Origin: Streptomyces populi
GTDB lineage: Bacteria; Actinomycetota; Actinomycetes; Streptomycetales; Streptomycetaceae
Assembly (NCBI RefSeq): GCF_002911015.1
Contig: NZ_KZ626840.1
Span: forward strand, 124,001 to 188,000
Length of the DNA stretch: 64,000 bases
Direction: 5' to 3'
Below the pieces are notes generated by a model, which made no database searches, was not told the DNA's origin, and worked only from the letters and a program-made list of their open reading frames with translations. Shown here piece after piece: positions 24,951 to 33,839 of this stretch (positions are counted from its first letter, which is position 1; each line of letters opens with the position of its first letter). The translations under genes and the position numbers were made by a program.

Positions 24951-26867
24951 TCAGTTCAGTTTGCGGCACAGCAGGGCGGCCGGGCCCTGACTGGCGCCGA
25001 AGCGGGTCGTGAAGGCGATTCCGGCGGCGTACTCGTCATCGGCGCACTGGCCCTTGTAGTCGCCGTTCGCGAAGTCGCCCCCGGCCGCGCCGGGGGGCCG
25101 GTTGTCGGACCGGTCGAACCACACGGTTCTCCCGGCGCCCGCCAGCGAGCCGGCCGCCGGAACGCACAGGGCCGCCGACGTCCGTCCGCCCCGGCGGCTG
25201 TAGCCGATGAGGAAGTTCCCCGCGGGGCACTGCAACTTGGTGTACCCGGAGGCCCAGTCGCCGCCCGCCGGGACATGGCGCTCGTCGGTGACGACCGTCT
25301 GGGTGCCGGCGGAGGAGCGGAGGTCGCCGGTGGAGACGTCGGTGCACAGCGCGCGGACACCGCTGTGACCGAGACCGATCAGCCGCTCGCCGTCGGGACA
25401 GACGGCCTTGGACGCGCCCGGGTTCCAGTCACCGCCCGCGCGCACCCGGAGCGACTGCACGTAATCACCGTGATCGGTGGCGAGCATGCGCCAGCCGGGG
25501 ACCTCGGGAACGGACCCGGTACGGGTCGGGGCGGTCATGAGCCGGTTCCACGCGGTGCCGCGCCAGTCGGACCCGTCGAGGATCCCGTACCGGTTGCCCG
25601 AGGTGTCGTAGCGCAGCAGCGACCAGTCGTCGTGACCCTCCCAGCCGACGAGCGGCCAGTAGGCGAAGTCGACGTCGTGGTCGGCGAAGTAGTCGGTGAT
25701 GTTGCCGAACCAGGTCCGGGCGGCCGCGCCGGTCTCGCCGGAACCGATGCCGAACTCGCTGATCCACACGGGAGCGGTGAAGTGCTGGTTCGCTTCGGAG
25801 GAGACGAAGAAGGCCTGGTCATTCAGGACTTGGTAGAGCTGGTCGCGTGTGAGGTCCTGGTAGCGGGCGTCGTGGGTCTCGCCGATGCCGGTCGCCCCGC
25901 TGTGGTTGGGGCCGGTGTATCCGTAGAAGTGCGCGGAGTACACCAGCTTGTGGGCGGCGACGAGGGTGTGCGAGAGGTTGCGCGCCGGGGTGAGGGTGGG
26001 GCGGCCGTGCGCGAACCCGTCGACGGGCAGGCCGGTCCAGTTGATCCCCTCGATGACGATGAGGAGGTTGGAATTGGCCTCGGAGAGGATGCGGTCCGCG
26101 GCGAGCTGAGCGGCCGCGTACCAGTCGTGGGCGTCGCCCAGGCCCCAGTTGGGGTCGTCCAGGATGTCGCGGCGCACCTCGTTGTAGAGGTCGGCGCCCA
26201 CCACCCGTGGGTCACCGGCGTAACGGCGGGCCATGAAGACCCAGTCGTCCGCCCACTGCTGGGTGGACTGACTGCTGTTCCAGCGCTCGTTGCCGTCGAC
26301 GCCGCAGCACCAACGCGAGGTGTTGGTGTGGTTGTTGAGGATCACGGCGAACCCGCTCCGCGTGAGCGCCGAGACCACGGCGTCGTAGACCTGCAGGGGC
26401 GTTTTGCCGCGCAGCTCCGGGTTGGCCGTGACGGCGACGTCCGGCACCGGGGTCGTCGCGTGGATCATCTCGTTGGAGAAGGGCAGCCGGATGCTGTTGA
26501 CGCCCAGCTCGTGGAAGTCGTCGAGCAGCCGGGGCAGTGAAACCCGGTCCAGGCCGAGGGGGATGCCGTAGGAGTTCTGGCCCGCGTGCTGGTTGGCCGG
26601 GTCGTCCTTGCTGCCGCTGCCCGTCCAGGAACCTTGCGCGCCGTCCCAGTTGGCCGACTTCAGCCGGAAACGGTTGCCGTCGGCGTCCACTATGTACCGT
26701 CCGCGGGTGGAGAGCGGCGCTTTCCACGTCTCGGCCGCGGCGGCGGGAACCGCCCGTGTGCCGTCCGCGGCCTTCGGAGCGGCCGCGACCGCTCCCGGGG
26801 CCGTGGCGAGCAGCAGGAGAGCCGCTGTCGCTAATGTCAGGTACTTGCCAAATTTGAGGGTGGGCAT
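24951..26867 (-). CDS. secreted GH5 cellulase-like glycoside hydrolase with three C-terminal repeats
   Basis: 638 residues. Signal peptide 1-30 (YLTLATAALLLLATAPGAVAAA). GH5 barrel about 45-430: NSIRLPFSNEM, DLYNEVRRD (acid/base Glu near 230), HFYGYTGPNH, WISEFGIG (nucleophile Glu near 371) and FAYWPLVGW. The C-terminal 180 residues hold three ~55-residue repeats, each with GGDW/GGDF, a Lys and Cys about 8-11 residues later, and a closing Cys (SKAVCPDGERLIG; TKLQCPAGNFLIG; YKGQCADDEYAAG). The repeats may bind carbohydrate or cell wall. ATG 26867 gives a perfect signal peptide. Likely acts on beta-glucan or mannan outside the cell. Confidence 0.85.
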   Translation of the reverse strand: MPTLKFGKYLTLATAALLLLATAPGAVAAAPKAADGTRAVPAAAAETWKAPLSTRGRYIVDADGNRFRLKSANWDGAQGSWTGSGSKDDPANQHAGQNSYGIPLGLDRVSLPRLLDDFHELGVNSIRLPFSNEMIHATTPVPDVAVTANPELRGKTPLQVYDAVVSALTRSGFAVILNNHTNTSRWCCGVDGNERWNSSQSTQQWADDWVFMARRYAGDPRVVGADLYNEVRRDILDDPNWGLGDAHDWYAAAQLAADRILSEANSNLLIVIEGINWTGLPVDGFAHGRPTLTPARNLSHTLVAAHKLVYSAHFYGYTGPNHSGATGIGETHDARYQDLTRDQLYQVLNDQAFFVSSEANQHFTAPVWISEFGIGSGETGAAARTWFGNITDYFADHDVDFAYWPLVGWEGHDDWSLLRYDTSGNRYGILDGSDWRGTAWNRLMTAPTRTGSVPEVPGWRMLATDHGDYVQSLRVRAGGDWNPGASKAVCPDGERLIGLGHSGVRALCTDVSTGDLRSSAGTQTVVTDERHVPAGGDWASGYTKLQCPAGNFLIGYSRRGGRTSAALCVPAAGSLAGAGRTVWFDRSDNRPPGAAGGDFANGDYKGQCADDEYAAGIAFTTRFGASQGPAALLCRKLN

Positions 26868-27082
26868 CGGACCTCTGTGAGGGGTGTCGGTACGCGGACG
26901 TGGGTGTCGGTGCCCGTCGGCGCCCGAGGAGCGGTGCCGGCCGCCGTGTTCCGGCGCGACGGGGCGAGTCGGGCTCGTGAGCCTAGCGGGAAGGCCCGCC
27001 CCGGGCGACGGTTCGGCCCGGGGGTGAGGCTCGGCACACAGGCCCCCCGGGCCCGGAGACGGCCGGCCGGTCACGCGGCCGG

Positions 27083-28729
27083 TCAGCGGACCCGGATGAA
27101 CAGCACGTCGTACCCACTGTTCGTACTGCGGGACTTGACGTAGACGCCGTCCGACCCGCCGTCGGGGTTGCCGGTGTTGCCCTCGACGGTGGTGAAGGAG
27201 GAGCCGCCGCTCACCGTTCTGACGATGCCTATGTGCTCGTGCCCGCCGGTGTAGTCGTTGCCCCCGTTCCAGTCGAAGGCCACGATGTCGCCCGGCTGCG
27301 GATTCGTCGTCACCGAGAGATGGTAGTTGCCGGCCCGTGCCTGCTTGACCCAGCCCACGACGTACGAGTTGCGGTAGGAGCTGGCCCCGGTCTGCCTGGC
27401 CACCCAGCTCACGAACGTCGCGCACCAGGCGTAGTTGCTGGTGGACAGCGACAGGCCCACGGCCGATCCGTAGCTGTTCGCCCGGGCGCTCCCCTCGACC
27501 GTGCCGACCTCGGCCGCGGCCACGTCGAGGATCTTGCCGTACCCGCCGCCGGGCGCGGGCGAGGACGGCGGGGTGACCGCGCCGTACAGAGCGGCCTTGG
27601 TGTTCGGACCCACCCGGCCGTCGACCGACAGGCCCTTCTCGGCCTGGAAGTCCCGCACCGCGCTGTCGGTCAGCGGACCGAAGTCGCCGTCGACGGCGAG
27701 GTCGGCCCCGTGATGGTTGAGCAGGCTCTGTAGCTCGGTGACGCAGCCGCCGCGCCGGCCCTTCACGATGTCGGCCGGGCACGAGCCGGAGTTCAGGTTG
27801 ATCGGCGCCGGTGCGCCACTGCCGCCGCCCGTGCTGATGTTCGAGTACAGCGCGGCCTTGGTGTTCTGCCCGACCTCGCCGTCGACGGAAAGGCCCGCCG
27901 AGGACTGGAACGACCTCACGGCGGCCAGGGTCAGGGGACCGAACTGGCCGTCCACGTCGAGGTGCTGCCCCTTGCCGTTGAGCAGGGCCTGCAGCGTCGC
28001 GACGCAACCGCCGCTCTGTCCCTCCACGATGTTCGACGGACAGGACGCCGATCGCAGGTCCAGGGCGGTGGACGGCGACTCGTCGGTGTCGTAGAGCTCC
28101 CGCTTGGTGTTCGCGCCGACCTGGCCGTCGGCGGAAAGGCCGTGCGTGGACTGGAAGTCACGGACCGCGCTGTCGGTCGCCGGTCCGAAATCGCCGTCCA
28201 CGTCGATCGAGTAGCCGAAGTGGCGCAGCAGCCGCTGCAGTTCGGTGACGCAGCCGCCCCTGTTCCCACGGACGACGTTCGCCGGGCACGACGAGGAGTT
28301 GAGATTGACCGGCGCCGGGGCCGAACCACCGGTCGCGTACAGCTTGGCCTTGGTCCGGGGCCCCACCAGTCCGTCCACGGCGATCGCGGTGGAGGACTGG
28401 TACTCGCGCACCGCGTAGAGCGTCTTCGCCCCGAAGCTGCCGTCCACCGCCAGGCCGGCGCCGTGGGCGTTGAGCAGGTTCTGCAACTCCGTGACGCAGC
28501 CGCTCACCTGGCCCTGCTGGATCACACCGGGACAGGACGAGGAGGTCAGCCTGATCGCCGCGGGTGCCGCCGACGCCGGACCGGCCCCGGCCAGGGTGCC
28601 CGCCGAGAGGAGTGCCGTCGTAGCGGCGAAGACCCCGGCCCTGACCCTCCACCCCGGTCTCGCGCCCGTGGCGCCCCGATGCCCGATGAGTGCTTTGTCG
28701 GTGTCACCACGAAATGAAATCGTTCTCAT
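27083..28729 (-). CDS. secreted protein with four peptidoglycan-binding domains and a CHAP domain
   Basis: 548 residues. Signal peptide about 20-55 (VFAATTALLSAGTLAGAGPASA). Four PG_binding_1 units follow (about 60-385), each with SCP..V..G..GGCVTELQ.LL and VDG.FGP.T..AVRDFQ...GLSVDG.VG..TK..LY. The C-terminal CHAP domain starts at about residue 410 (NYAWCATFVSWVARQTG, catalytic Cys; GGHEHIGIV, catalytic His). It is predicted to be a cell-wall amidase/endopeptidase or a wall-anchored protein. The gene is monocistronic. ATG 28729 follows AAGGAGA by about 15 nt. Confidence 0.85.
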   Translation of the reverse strand: MRTISFRGDTDKALIGHRGATGARPGWRVRAGVFAATTALLSAGTLAGAGPASAAPAAIRLTSSSCPGVIQQGQVSGCVTELQNLLNAHGAGLAVDGSFGAKTLYAVREYQSSTAIAVDGLVGPRTKAKLYATGGSAPAPVNLNSSSCPANVVRGNRGGCVTELQRLLRHFGYSIDVDGDFGPATDSAVRDFQSTHGLSADGQVGANTKRELYDTDESPSTALDLRSASCPSNIVEGQSGGCVATLQALLNGKGQHLDVDGQFGPLTLAAVRSFQSSAGLSVDGEVGQNTKAALYSNISTGGGSGAPAPINLNSGSCPADIVKGRRGGCVTELQSLLNHHGADLAVDGDFGPLTDSAVRDFQAEKGLSVDGRVGPNTKAALYGAVTPPSSPAPGGGYGKILDVAAAEVGTVEGSARANSYGSAVGLSLSTSNYAWCATFVSWVARQTGASSYRNSYVVGWVKQARAGNYHLSVTTNPQPGDIVAFDWNGGNDYTGGHEHIGIVRTVSGGSSFTTVEGNTGNPDGGSDGVYVKSRSTNSGYDVLFIRVR

Positions 28730-29264
28730 GACTTCGAGACATCTCCTTCGCCGAATGCGCGGATCACCGTCGAACCGGTCGGCCGACCCGAAACCGCACA
28801 CTGCCGTGACGTGTCGTTCATGGAAGGTCTCGCCCGCCCGGCAGACGCTCACCTCAGGCCGGTGGCCGGTAAATGGCGGAGAAATTGACATTTCGGCCAG
28901 GTGGGCACGATTGCCCACCAACGGCCTTACGCAGAAAGGGAGTTGAGGTCTTCGAAAATCATGATCGGGCTGTCTTTCCGCGCATGACGGTGACAGTTCA
29001 CGCCCTCGCACACAATGTCAGATCACACAACTGGCTTGATTTAATCGCTGCCGACGGCCTGTAAAATCGCATGCGTGGCGGCTTCTTGGAATTCAGTCCT
29101 TTTCGGCGCTCTGTCTCGTTGAGCCGCTTCCGGCCCGGTGTGGGTCTCCGCCGTGAGCCGGTACAGCGGGAGTTCGCCGACGCGGGATCCACCAGGGCGT
29201 CGAGCGCGGGCGGACGCGGAACTCACGGGCGGCACCGGGCTCCGGCATCGAGTGCCGTGCCGGC
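28730..29264. other. gene-free stretch with a perfect hairpin
   Basis: 535 bp, AT-richer around 28,870-29,080, with no convincing coding frame. It contains a perfect inverted repeat GGTGGGCA-CGAT-TGCCCACC at 28900-28919, about 170 bp upstream of the CHAP gene start. I looked for a c-di-AMP (ydaO-type) riboswitch pattern and found none. It probably holds the promoter and 5' UTR of the CHAP gene. Confidence 0.4.
28900..28919. promoter_or_regulatory. perfect 8-bp inverted repeat upstream of the CHAP-domain gene
   Basis: GGTGGGCA / TGCCCACC with a 4-bp centre, either an operator or an RNA hairpin in the leader of the cell-wall protein gene. Confidence 0.35.
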
Positions 29265-29793
29265 TCAGCCGACGGCGCGGACGTCGGAAAGACTCATCAC
29301 GGGACGGCCTAAGGGCTGTCCCGTAATCCCCGGTGGATCAGCGCGCGGCGTCAGATGCGGTGCATCGCAAGGCGGAGGGTCGTCCTCATACTGGGCGTAT
29401 TCGGGCGATCCGACAACGCGGCGTGGGGGTACCCCCTGCTCGAAGAGCTTGGGGGAGCCGTAGCTGTCGTCGTGCGCCCGCCGGGGATTACGGGACAGCC
29501 CTTAGCGTCCCTGTCAGCACGTGCTGCTGCCGCCCCGTCAAGGAGGCGACGAAGACCACCAGGTCGGCATCGCCCCTTTCGCAGCTCTGAGCCACCTCAC
29601 GGACCTTCCCGGAGCTCAGCAGCGTGCGCGACGAGTACGGCAGGGCCATCTTCCGGGCCCCGCCGTCCGAGACGCCACGCCGTTGCACGATCCGCCCGAC
29701 GACCCGGGCGCCGCACGCCGTCAGCCGCAGCGCCGCCGCGTCCATGAGCGCGGCGAAGTCCTTCTCCTTGGCGGAGAAGAAGCCGACGAGCAT
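29265..29793 (-). pseudogene. HflX N-terminal-domain-like gene interrupted by a MITE
   Basis: The minus-strand frame MLVGFFSAKEKDFAALMD, RVVGRIVQRRGVSDGGARKM, PYSSRTLLSSGKVREVAQ and LVVFVASLTGRQQHVLTGTL resembles the N-terminal (GTP-binding-like) domain of HflX proteins, often found as a stand-alone protein in Streptomyces. It stops at TAA (29488-29490) inside the MITE end. Removing 29312-29504 (element plus one TA) restores TLGRPVMSLSDVRAVG and a natural stop at 29265. The protein was therefore about 110 residues from ATG 29793, or longer from GTG starts up to 29895. Confidence 0.7.
29312..29502. mobile_element. MITE with 22-bp perfect terminal inverted repeats and TA duplication
   Basis: Left end AGGGCTGTCCCGTAATCCCC... 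(29312-29333) and its exact complement at 29481-29502, flanked by TA on both sides (29310-29311; 29503-29504). The flanks C-TA and TA-G imply a CTAG target. It is 191 bp with no transposase. Ends of this kind (GGGCTGTCCCGTAA) are familiar from non-autonomous repeats in Streptomyces genomes. A mobilising transposase must be elsewhere. Confidence 0.85.
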
Positions 29794-29937
29794 GACGTCG
29801 GCGCCCGTCACCACGACGGGCACGATCCCGCGCCCGGAGGTCTCCGCTCTCCTGCGGCGGGCCGGGCGCCGGTCTCGTCCTCGGAACCGGTACACGCTCC
29901 AGAGGCCAAAGCCTGTCCCGCCCCTGTGCGCGGAAGG

Positions 29938-30249
29938 TCAGCTCGCCCTGGGCACGGCGGCCGCGGCGTCCTGTGAACGTTCGTGCTCCATGCGGGCCGT
30001 CTCCAGGAGGTGCAGCCAGGAGGTGACCGTCGGCCGGCGGCGCAGCAGAGCACGACGCTCACGCTCGGTCATGCCTCCCCAGACGCCGTGCTCGATGCGG
30101 TGGTCCAGCGCATAGGCGAGGCATTCGGTGAGCACGGGGCAGCCGATGCACAGCATTTTGGCCCGGTTCTGCGCCGCGCCCTCGACGAACAAGTCGTCAG
30201 GATCGGCCGTACGGCACAATCCTCGATCGCTCCAGTCGGTGCTCGTCAT
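29938..30249 (-). CDS. WhiB-family iron-sulfur transcriptional regulator
   Basis: 103 residues. Four cluster-binding cysteines (Cys12, Cys34, Cys37, Cys43: C-x21-C-x2-C-x5-C), then GVWGGM (about 55-60) and a basic C-terminal segment ERRALLRRRP. WhiB-like proteins bind a 4Fe-4S cluster and act with the primary sigma factor in development, redox response or drug resistance. ATG 30249 gives the standard short N-terminus. The paralogue cannot be named from the sequence alone. An inverted repeat lies 40-60 bp upstream. Confidence 0.92.
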   Translation of the reverse strand: MTSTDWSDRGLCRTADPDDLFVEGAAQNRAKMLCIGCPVLTECLAYALDHRIEHGVWGGMTERERRALLRRRPTVTSWLHLLETARMEHERSQDAAAAVPRAS

Positions 30250-30287
30250 CTCGTGATGCCGTCCTCTCCCCTGGCCCCCGCCTGCGA

Positions 30288-30310
30288 GTTGCCCATCTGC
30301 CCTGGGCAAC
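30288..30310. promoter_or_regulatory. inverted repeat upstream of the WhiB gene
   Basis: GTTGCCCA-N7-TGGGCAAC, perfect 8-bp arms, 39-61 bp upstream of the WhiB start codon. Candidate operator. Confidence 0.4.
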
Positions 30311-30580
30311 AGGCATATGACACTACGCCTTTCGAGGACCGCCACTCAATCTGTGGTGCGGCACCACACCATCGAGTGAGCGCCGCTTGCCTCCCGCGCG
30401 TGGCGACGCTATGAAGGTGCCTCGACGGTTCGCGGTCCGGGACGAGTACGTCCGGTAAACGGTGCGCCGTCCTTCACCATGCGTGACCAAAAGGTCCGCG
30501 CACGGGTGACCAGGTTCGGGCGGAACGTTCGTCGATGACCTGCGGAACGCTCGCCCTTGATTCATCGGCACGGTCGGAGG

Positions 30581-31313
30581 TCAGCACGGACGTAGCGTCG
30601 TGGCCGCCTTGTAGGTACGCAGCACCGGCGCCGCCTCGATCCGTGTGACGACGTCCCAGGCCACCCGGCGTGTCAGACAGTGGTGCAGGGCCTCCGCGTC
30701 ACGGCACGGCGCGTGGGCGACGAGGTTCGTCGGACCGGTCGTCGCCGCGACCACCGCGAGTTCGTCGTGGCCGGCCAGCGCTGTCGCCACCGTGTCCGGC
30801 CGTGCGGGGGCCACCTGCATCCAGAGCAGCGCCGACACCGTCACGCCCAGCAGCACCGGATCGATGTCGACGTCGAAGAACACCGCGCCGCGCGCCCGCA
30901 GTTCGGCCAGCCTGCGGGCCGCGGTGGACGCGGTGGTGCCGGTGGCGGCGGCCAGTTCCGTGTGGCTGAGGCGCGCGTCCTCGCGCAATGCGGAGACCAG
31001 CAGGCGGTCCGCGTCCGTGAGGAGGTGGGCGGAGGCGACGGCGCCGGAGGGGTCCCCGGGATCCGGTGCGTCCGGGACGGTGGGCCCGGCGCGCAGGCGC
31101 GCCTCCTGGTCCGCGTCCAGAGCGTCGATCCGGCCACGCCAGGCCATCGGGCCGCCCAGGTAGGTGTGCAGCAGGCAGTGCGCCGACACCGCGGTGATCC
31201 CGGCGGTGCGGGGGATGTCACGCAGCAGCAGCGCGTGCGCGTCCGGACCGGCGGGGGCGGTATGGATGATCGCGACGATCTCCGTTTCCCCGGAGGTCGG
31301 CCGCACCCAGGAG
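30581..31313 (-). pseudogene. Lrp/AsnC-family regulator, 5' part deleted
   Basis: From about VSWVRPTSGETEIVAIIHT the minus frame matches the middle and C-terminal parts of two-HTH AsnC-type regulators: LLLRDIPRTAGI, then a second HTH (LLVSALREDARLSHTELAAATGTTASTAARRLAELRARG) and the ligand-binding RAM-like end (VAATTGPTNLVAHA, TRRVAWDVVTRIE). The N-terminal HTH and first effector domain are missing. At about 31313 the similarity ends exactly where an MFS fragment begins on the other strand. No good start codon is present, so it is probably not functional. Confidence 0.65.
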
Positions 31314-31510
31314 ACCGGTTCGGCCGCCGGTCTGCTCAACGCCGTGCAGCAGCTCGGCGGGGCGGTCGGTGTCGCGGTCGTCGGCGGTGTCCGTCCGGGG
31401 GTGTCCGGCGACGCGCGCACAGCGGCCGAACACGCGCCGGTGACCGCCTCGGCCGTCCTGGCCGCCACGGCGGTGGCGGCCGGGGTCATGACCACCCGCC
31501 GCACCGTCCG
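31314..31510 (+). pseudogene. MFS (DHA2/EmrB-type) transporter C-terminal remnant
   Basis: TGSAAGLLNAVQQLGGAVGVAVVG is the conserved TM-region sequence of 14-TM drug:H+ antiporters. It is followed by VTASAVLAATAVAAGVMTTRRT, resembling a last helix. There is no start codon or upstream portion. It abuts the truncated AsnC gene and was probably once its divergent target. Confidence 0.6.
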
Positions 31511-31876
31511 CCGAGGACCGGCCGCCGTCGGCCACGCACGGCCGGGGCGGCCGGGAACTGAGCCGCCGTCACCGGAGAAGGACACCGGCCGGCCTCGCGG
31601 GCGAGTGACCTCCGCAAGCGACCGACGCGGCCCCGAGGCCCGTACCGGCGACCGGACCCGGAACGGGACACCCGCGCCCGAGTCCACGGCCTGTGCCCTG
31701 GCCGCGCCGGAAGCGGAACGCCCGCACGCGAGCGGCAAGCGGGGGCGGGGACGCATCCGCGACCGACCCGGGAACACGACACCCGCGCGGCCCGCGCGAA
31801 CTCGTGGCGCCCGTGCCCCCGCCTCCGGCCGGAGCGGGCACGGCCCCGTCCCCGCGGCCCGCACGGGCTCGTGGCC
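31511..31876. other. gene-free, very GC-rich stretch
   Basis: 366 bp of Arg/Pro/Gly-rich open frames on both strands with no recognisable protein. It probably contains decayed sequence from the MFS gene. Nothing else was seen. Confidence 0.4.
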
Positions 31877-31907
31877 GACGTCCGCGGCCGACGCGGCCGC
31901 GGACGTC
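31877..31907. terminator. 14-bp perfect hairpin downstream of msrA
   Basis: GACGTCCGCGGCCG / CGGCCGCGGACGTC with a 3-nt loop, 10 bp past the msrA stop. Confidence 0.75.
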
Positions 31908-31916
31908 AGCCCCCGC

Positions 31917-32429
31917 TCAGGCTTCCGCGCGCCTCGGCAGCCGCCAGTTCGGACGCACGAAGTGGCAGGTGTAGCCGTCGGGATAGCGCTGCAGGTAGTC
32001 CTGGTGCTCCGGCTCCGCCTCCCAGAACGGGCCGGCCGGCGCGACCTCGGTCACGACCTTCTCCGGCCACAGCCCCGAGGCGTCGACATCCGCGATGGTG
32101 TCCTCGGCGACCCGCTTCTGCTCGTCGTCGACGTAGAAGATGGCGGACCGGTAGCTGAGACCGATGTCGTTGCCCTGCCGGTTCTTCGTCGACGGGTCGT
32201 GGATCTGGAAGAAGTACTCCAGGATCGTCCGGTAGTCGGTCTTCGTGGGATCGAAGGTGATCTCGATCGCCTCGGCATGCGTGCCGTGGTTGCGATACGT
32301 CGCATTGGCCACGTCGCCGCCGCTGTACCCCACCCGCGTGTCCAGAACACCCGGGAACGTCCTGATCAGTTCCTGCATGCCCCAGAAACAGCCACCGGCC
32401 AGCAGCGCCTTCTCCTCGTTCCGGCTCAT
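31917..32429 (-). CDS. msrA: peptide-methionine (S)-S-oxide reductase MsrA
   Basis: 170 residues. The catalytic motif [11 protein letters not shown] (Cys at about residue 13) is followed by [21 protein letters not shown] and [37 protein letters not shown] and [19 protein letters not shown] also match the family. It repairs oxidised methionine using thioredoxin. ATG 32429 gives a short N-terminus; GTG 32438 is possible. A very strong hairpin follows the stop. Confidence 0.93.
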   Translation of the reverse strand: MSRNEEKALLAGGCFWGMQELIRTFPGVLDTRVGYSGGDVANATYRNHGTHAEAIEITFDPTKTDYRTILEYFFQIHDPSTKNRQGNDIGLSYRSAIFYVDDEQKRVAEDTIADVDASGLWPEKVVTEVAPAGPFWEAEPEHQDYLQRYPDGYTCHFVRPNWRLPRRAEA

Positions 32430-32747
32430 CGCACGCACCCCTTCTTCCTAGTCCTCGTCAGACTCGCACAGGCACCGCTTCACGCGCCGCCGGCGATCCG
32501 TCCGCCCCGCCCTCACAGCGACGCGGCACCGCATTGCACAAGGCCGGAAGGGCCGTTCGAAATTCCCGGTCCCGCATCCGGGACACCACGGAGATCCGGC
32601 CCCGTCCGACCCCCGGGAGCGGGCGCCCGCGCTAGATCGATAACGATCGCGCAAGTTTCAACCAACAACGGCCTGAGAATTTGCTATCGCGACCATGGAA
32701 AGGGCTCAATGTCCTTCGTATGCAAGCGGTAAAGCGTTAGGGAGCGG
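32430..32747. other. intergenic promoter region between msrA and the MHYT gene
   Basis: 318 bp. The right half (about 32,630-32,730) is AT-richer and carries GATCG-ATAA-CGATC (32635-32648). AGGGAGCGG just before ATG 32748 is the ribosome-binding site of the MHYT gene. No coding frame was recognised. Confidence 0.4.
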
Positions 32748-33728
32748 ATGAACGGCACGATCGACGGCTTCAGCTACGGGCTGGTCACACCGGTGGCCGC
32801 CTACGTCATGGCCTGTGTGGGCTCGGCGTTGGGGCTGCGCTGTGTGGTGCGGACGGTGCATCACGAGCCCGGATGGAGGCTGGGCTGGCTCGCCCTGGGT
32901 GCCGCCTCCCTGGGCTGCGGCATCTGGACGATGCACTTCATCGCCATGACCGGTTTCTCCGTGGCGGAGACGCCCATCACCTACGACATCCCGCTGACCG
33001 TGCTCAGTCTCCTCGTGGCCATCGTGGTGGTCTCCGCGGGCGTCTTCATCGTCGGGCACCGCGGTGCCACGCGAGCGTCCCTCACCGTGGGCGGCTCCAT
33101 CACCGGCCTCGGCGTCGCGACCATGCACTACCTGGGCATGTTCGCGATGCAGCTCAACGGAGAGCTCGGCTACAACGCGTTCACCGTGACCCTGTCCGTG
33201 ATCATCGCCCTCGTGGCGGCGACCGCCGCGCTGTGGGCCGCCGTCTCCGTGCAGGGCTTGATCCACACGCTCGGCGCCAGCCTCGTCATGGGCCTCGCCG
33301 TCACCGGCATGCACTACACGGGCATGGCCGCCGTGAGCGTCCATCTCCACAACAGCATCGAGTCGGCCCCGACCGTCAGCGGCCAGGAGGGCTCGTCGCT
33401 CCTGCTGCCGATGCTCCTGGGTCCGATCATCTTCCTCATCCTCGCCGCGGCCATCGTCATGTTCGACCCGGTCCTGATCCTCGGCGACGGCAGCTGGGAC
33501 AAGCCGGCCAAGGCCAGGGGGCGCCGCTCCAAGGTCGTCGCACGTGGAAACCCCATGCAGGTGCGGATGCCCGGCGTGCAGGACACCTCGCTGCCGATGG
33601 CGCACAGCGTCCCGCAGCCCGACCAGTGGTCGGCGGCGCCCCAGTGGCCCGCCGCCGACGATCGCGCCCCCCAGTACGGCGACCCGGGCACCGGCGCCCC
33701 CCACGGAACCCGGTACGAGGCGGAGTAA
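32748..33728 (+). CDS. MHYT-domain integral membrane sensor protein
   Basis: 326 residues. The N-terminal 250 residues form about 7 TM helices with three MHYT-type motifs: IWTMHFIAMTGFS, VATMHYLGMFAMQ and VTGMHYTGMAAVS. These are proposed to coordinate copper and sense O2, CO or NO. The C-terminal ~75 residues are soluble, Pro/Gln-rich and lack an enzymatic output domain, so any signal must pass through a partner. No obvious operon partner is present. Confidence 0.9.
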   Translation: MNGTIDGFSYGLVTPVAAYVMACVGSALGLRCVVRTVHHEPGWRLGWLALGAASLGCGIWTMHFIAMTGFSVAETPITYDIPLTVLSLLVAIVVVSAGVFIVGHRGATRASLTVGGSITGLGVATMHYLGMFAMQLNGELGYNAFTVTLSVIIALVAATAALWAAVSVQGLIHTLGASLVMGLAVTGMHYTGMAAVSVHLHNSIESAPTVSGQEGSSLLLPMLLGPIIFLILAAAIVMFDPVLILGDGSWDKPAKARGRRSKVVARGNPMQVRMPGVQDTSLPMAHSVPQPDQWSAAPQWPAADDRAPQYGDPGTGAPHGTRYEAE

Positions 33729-33826
33729 CCGCCGCCCACGCCCCTCGACGGCCCGGCCGACGCGATTCGACCTCGCGCTCGCGCCGGGCCGTCCCCGTCT
33801 CCGGCTCCCCTCGGGACGATCTTGAC

Positions 33827-33832
33827 TAGGGT
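33827..33832 (+). promoter_or_regulatory. -10-like TAGGGT of a leaderless transcript
   Basis: TAGGGT lies 7 nt before ATG 33840; there is no ribosome-binding site between them. Confidence 0.4.
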
Positions 33833-33839
33833 GCCCGGC

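Noticed and set aside
28730..29264. c-di-AMP (ydaO-type) riboswitch upstream of the CHAP gene
   Set aside because: The expected conserved motifs were not found on reading the leader; only a simple hairpin is visible.
30581..31864. Full 427-codon AsnC-frame protein
   Set aside because: Only the C-terminal ~245 codons resemble AsnC; the rest is antisense to the MFS remnant and GC-rich filler.
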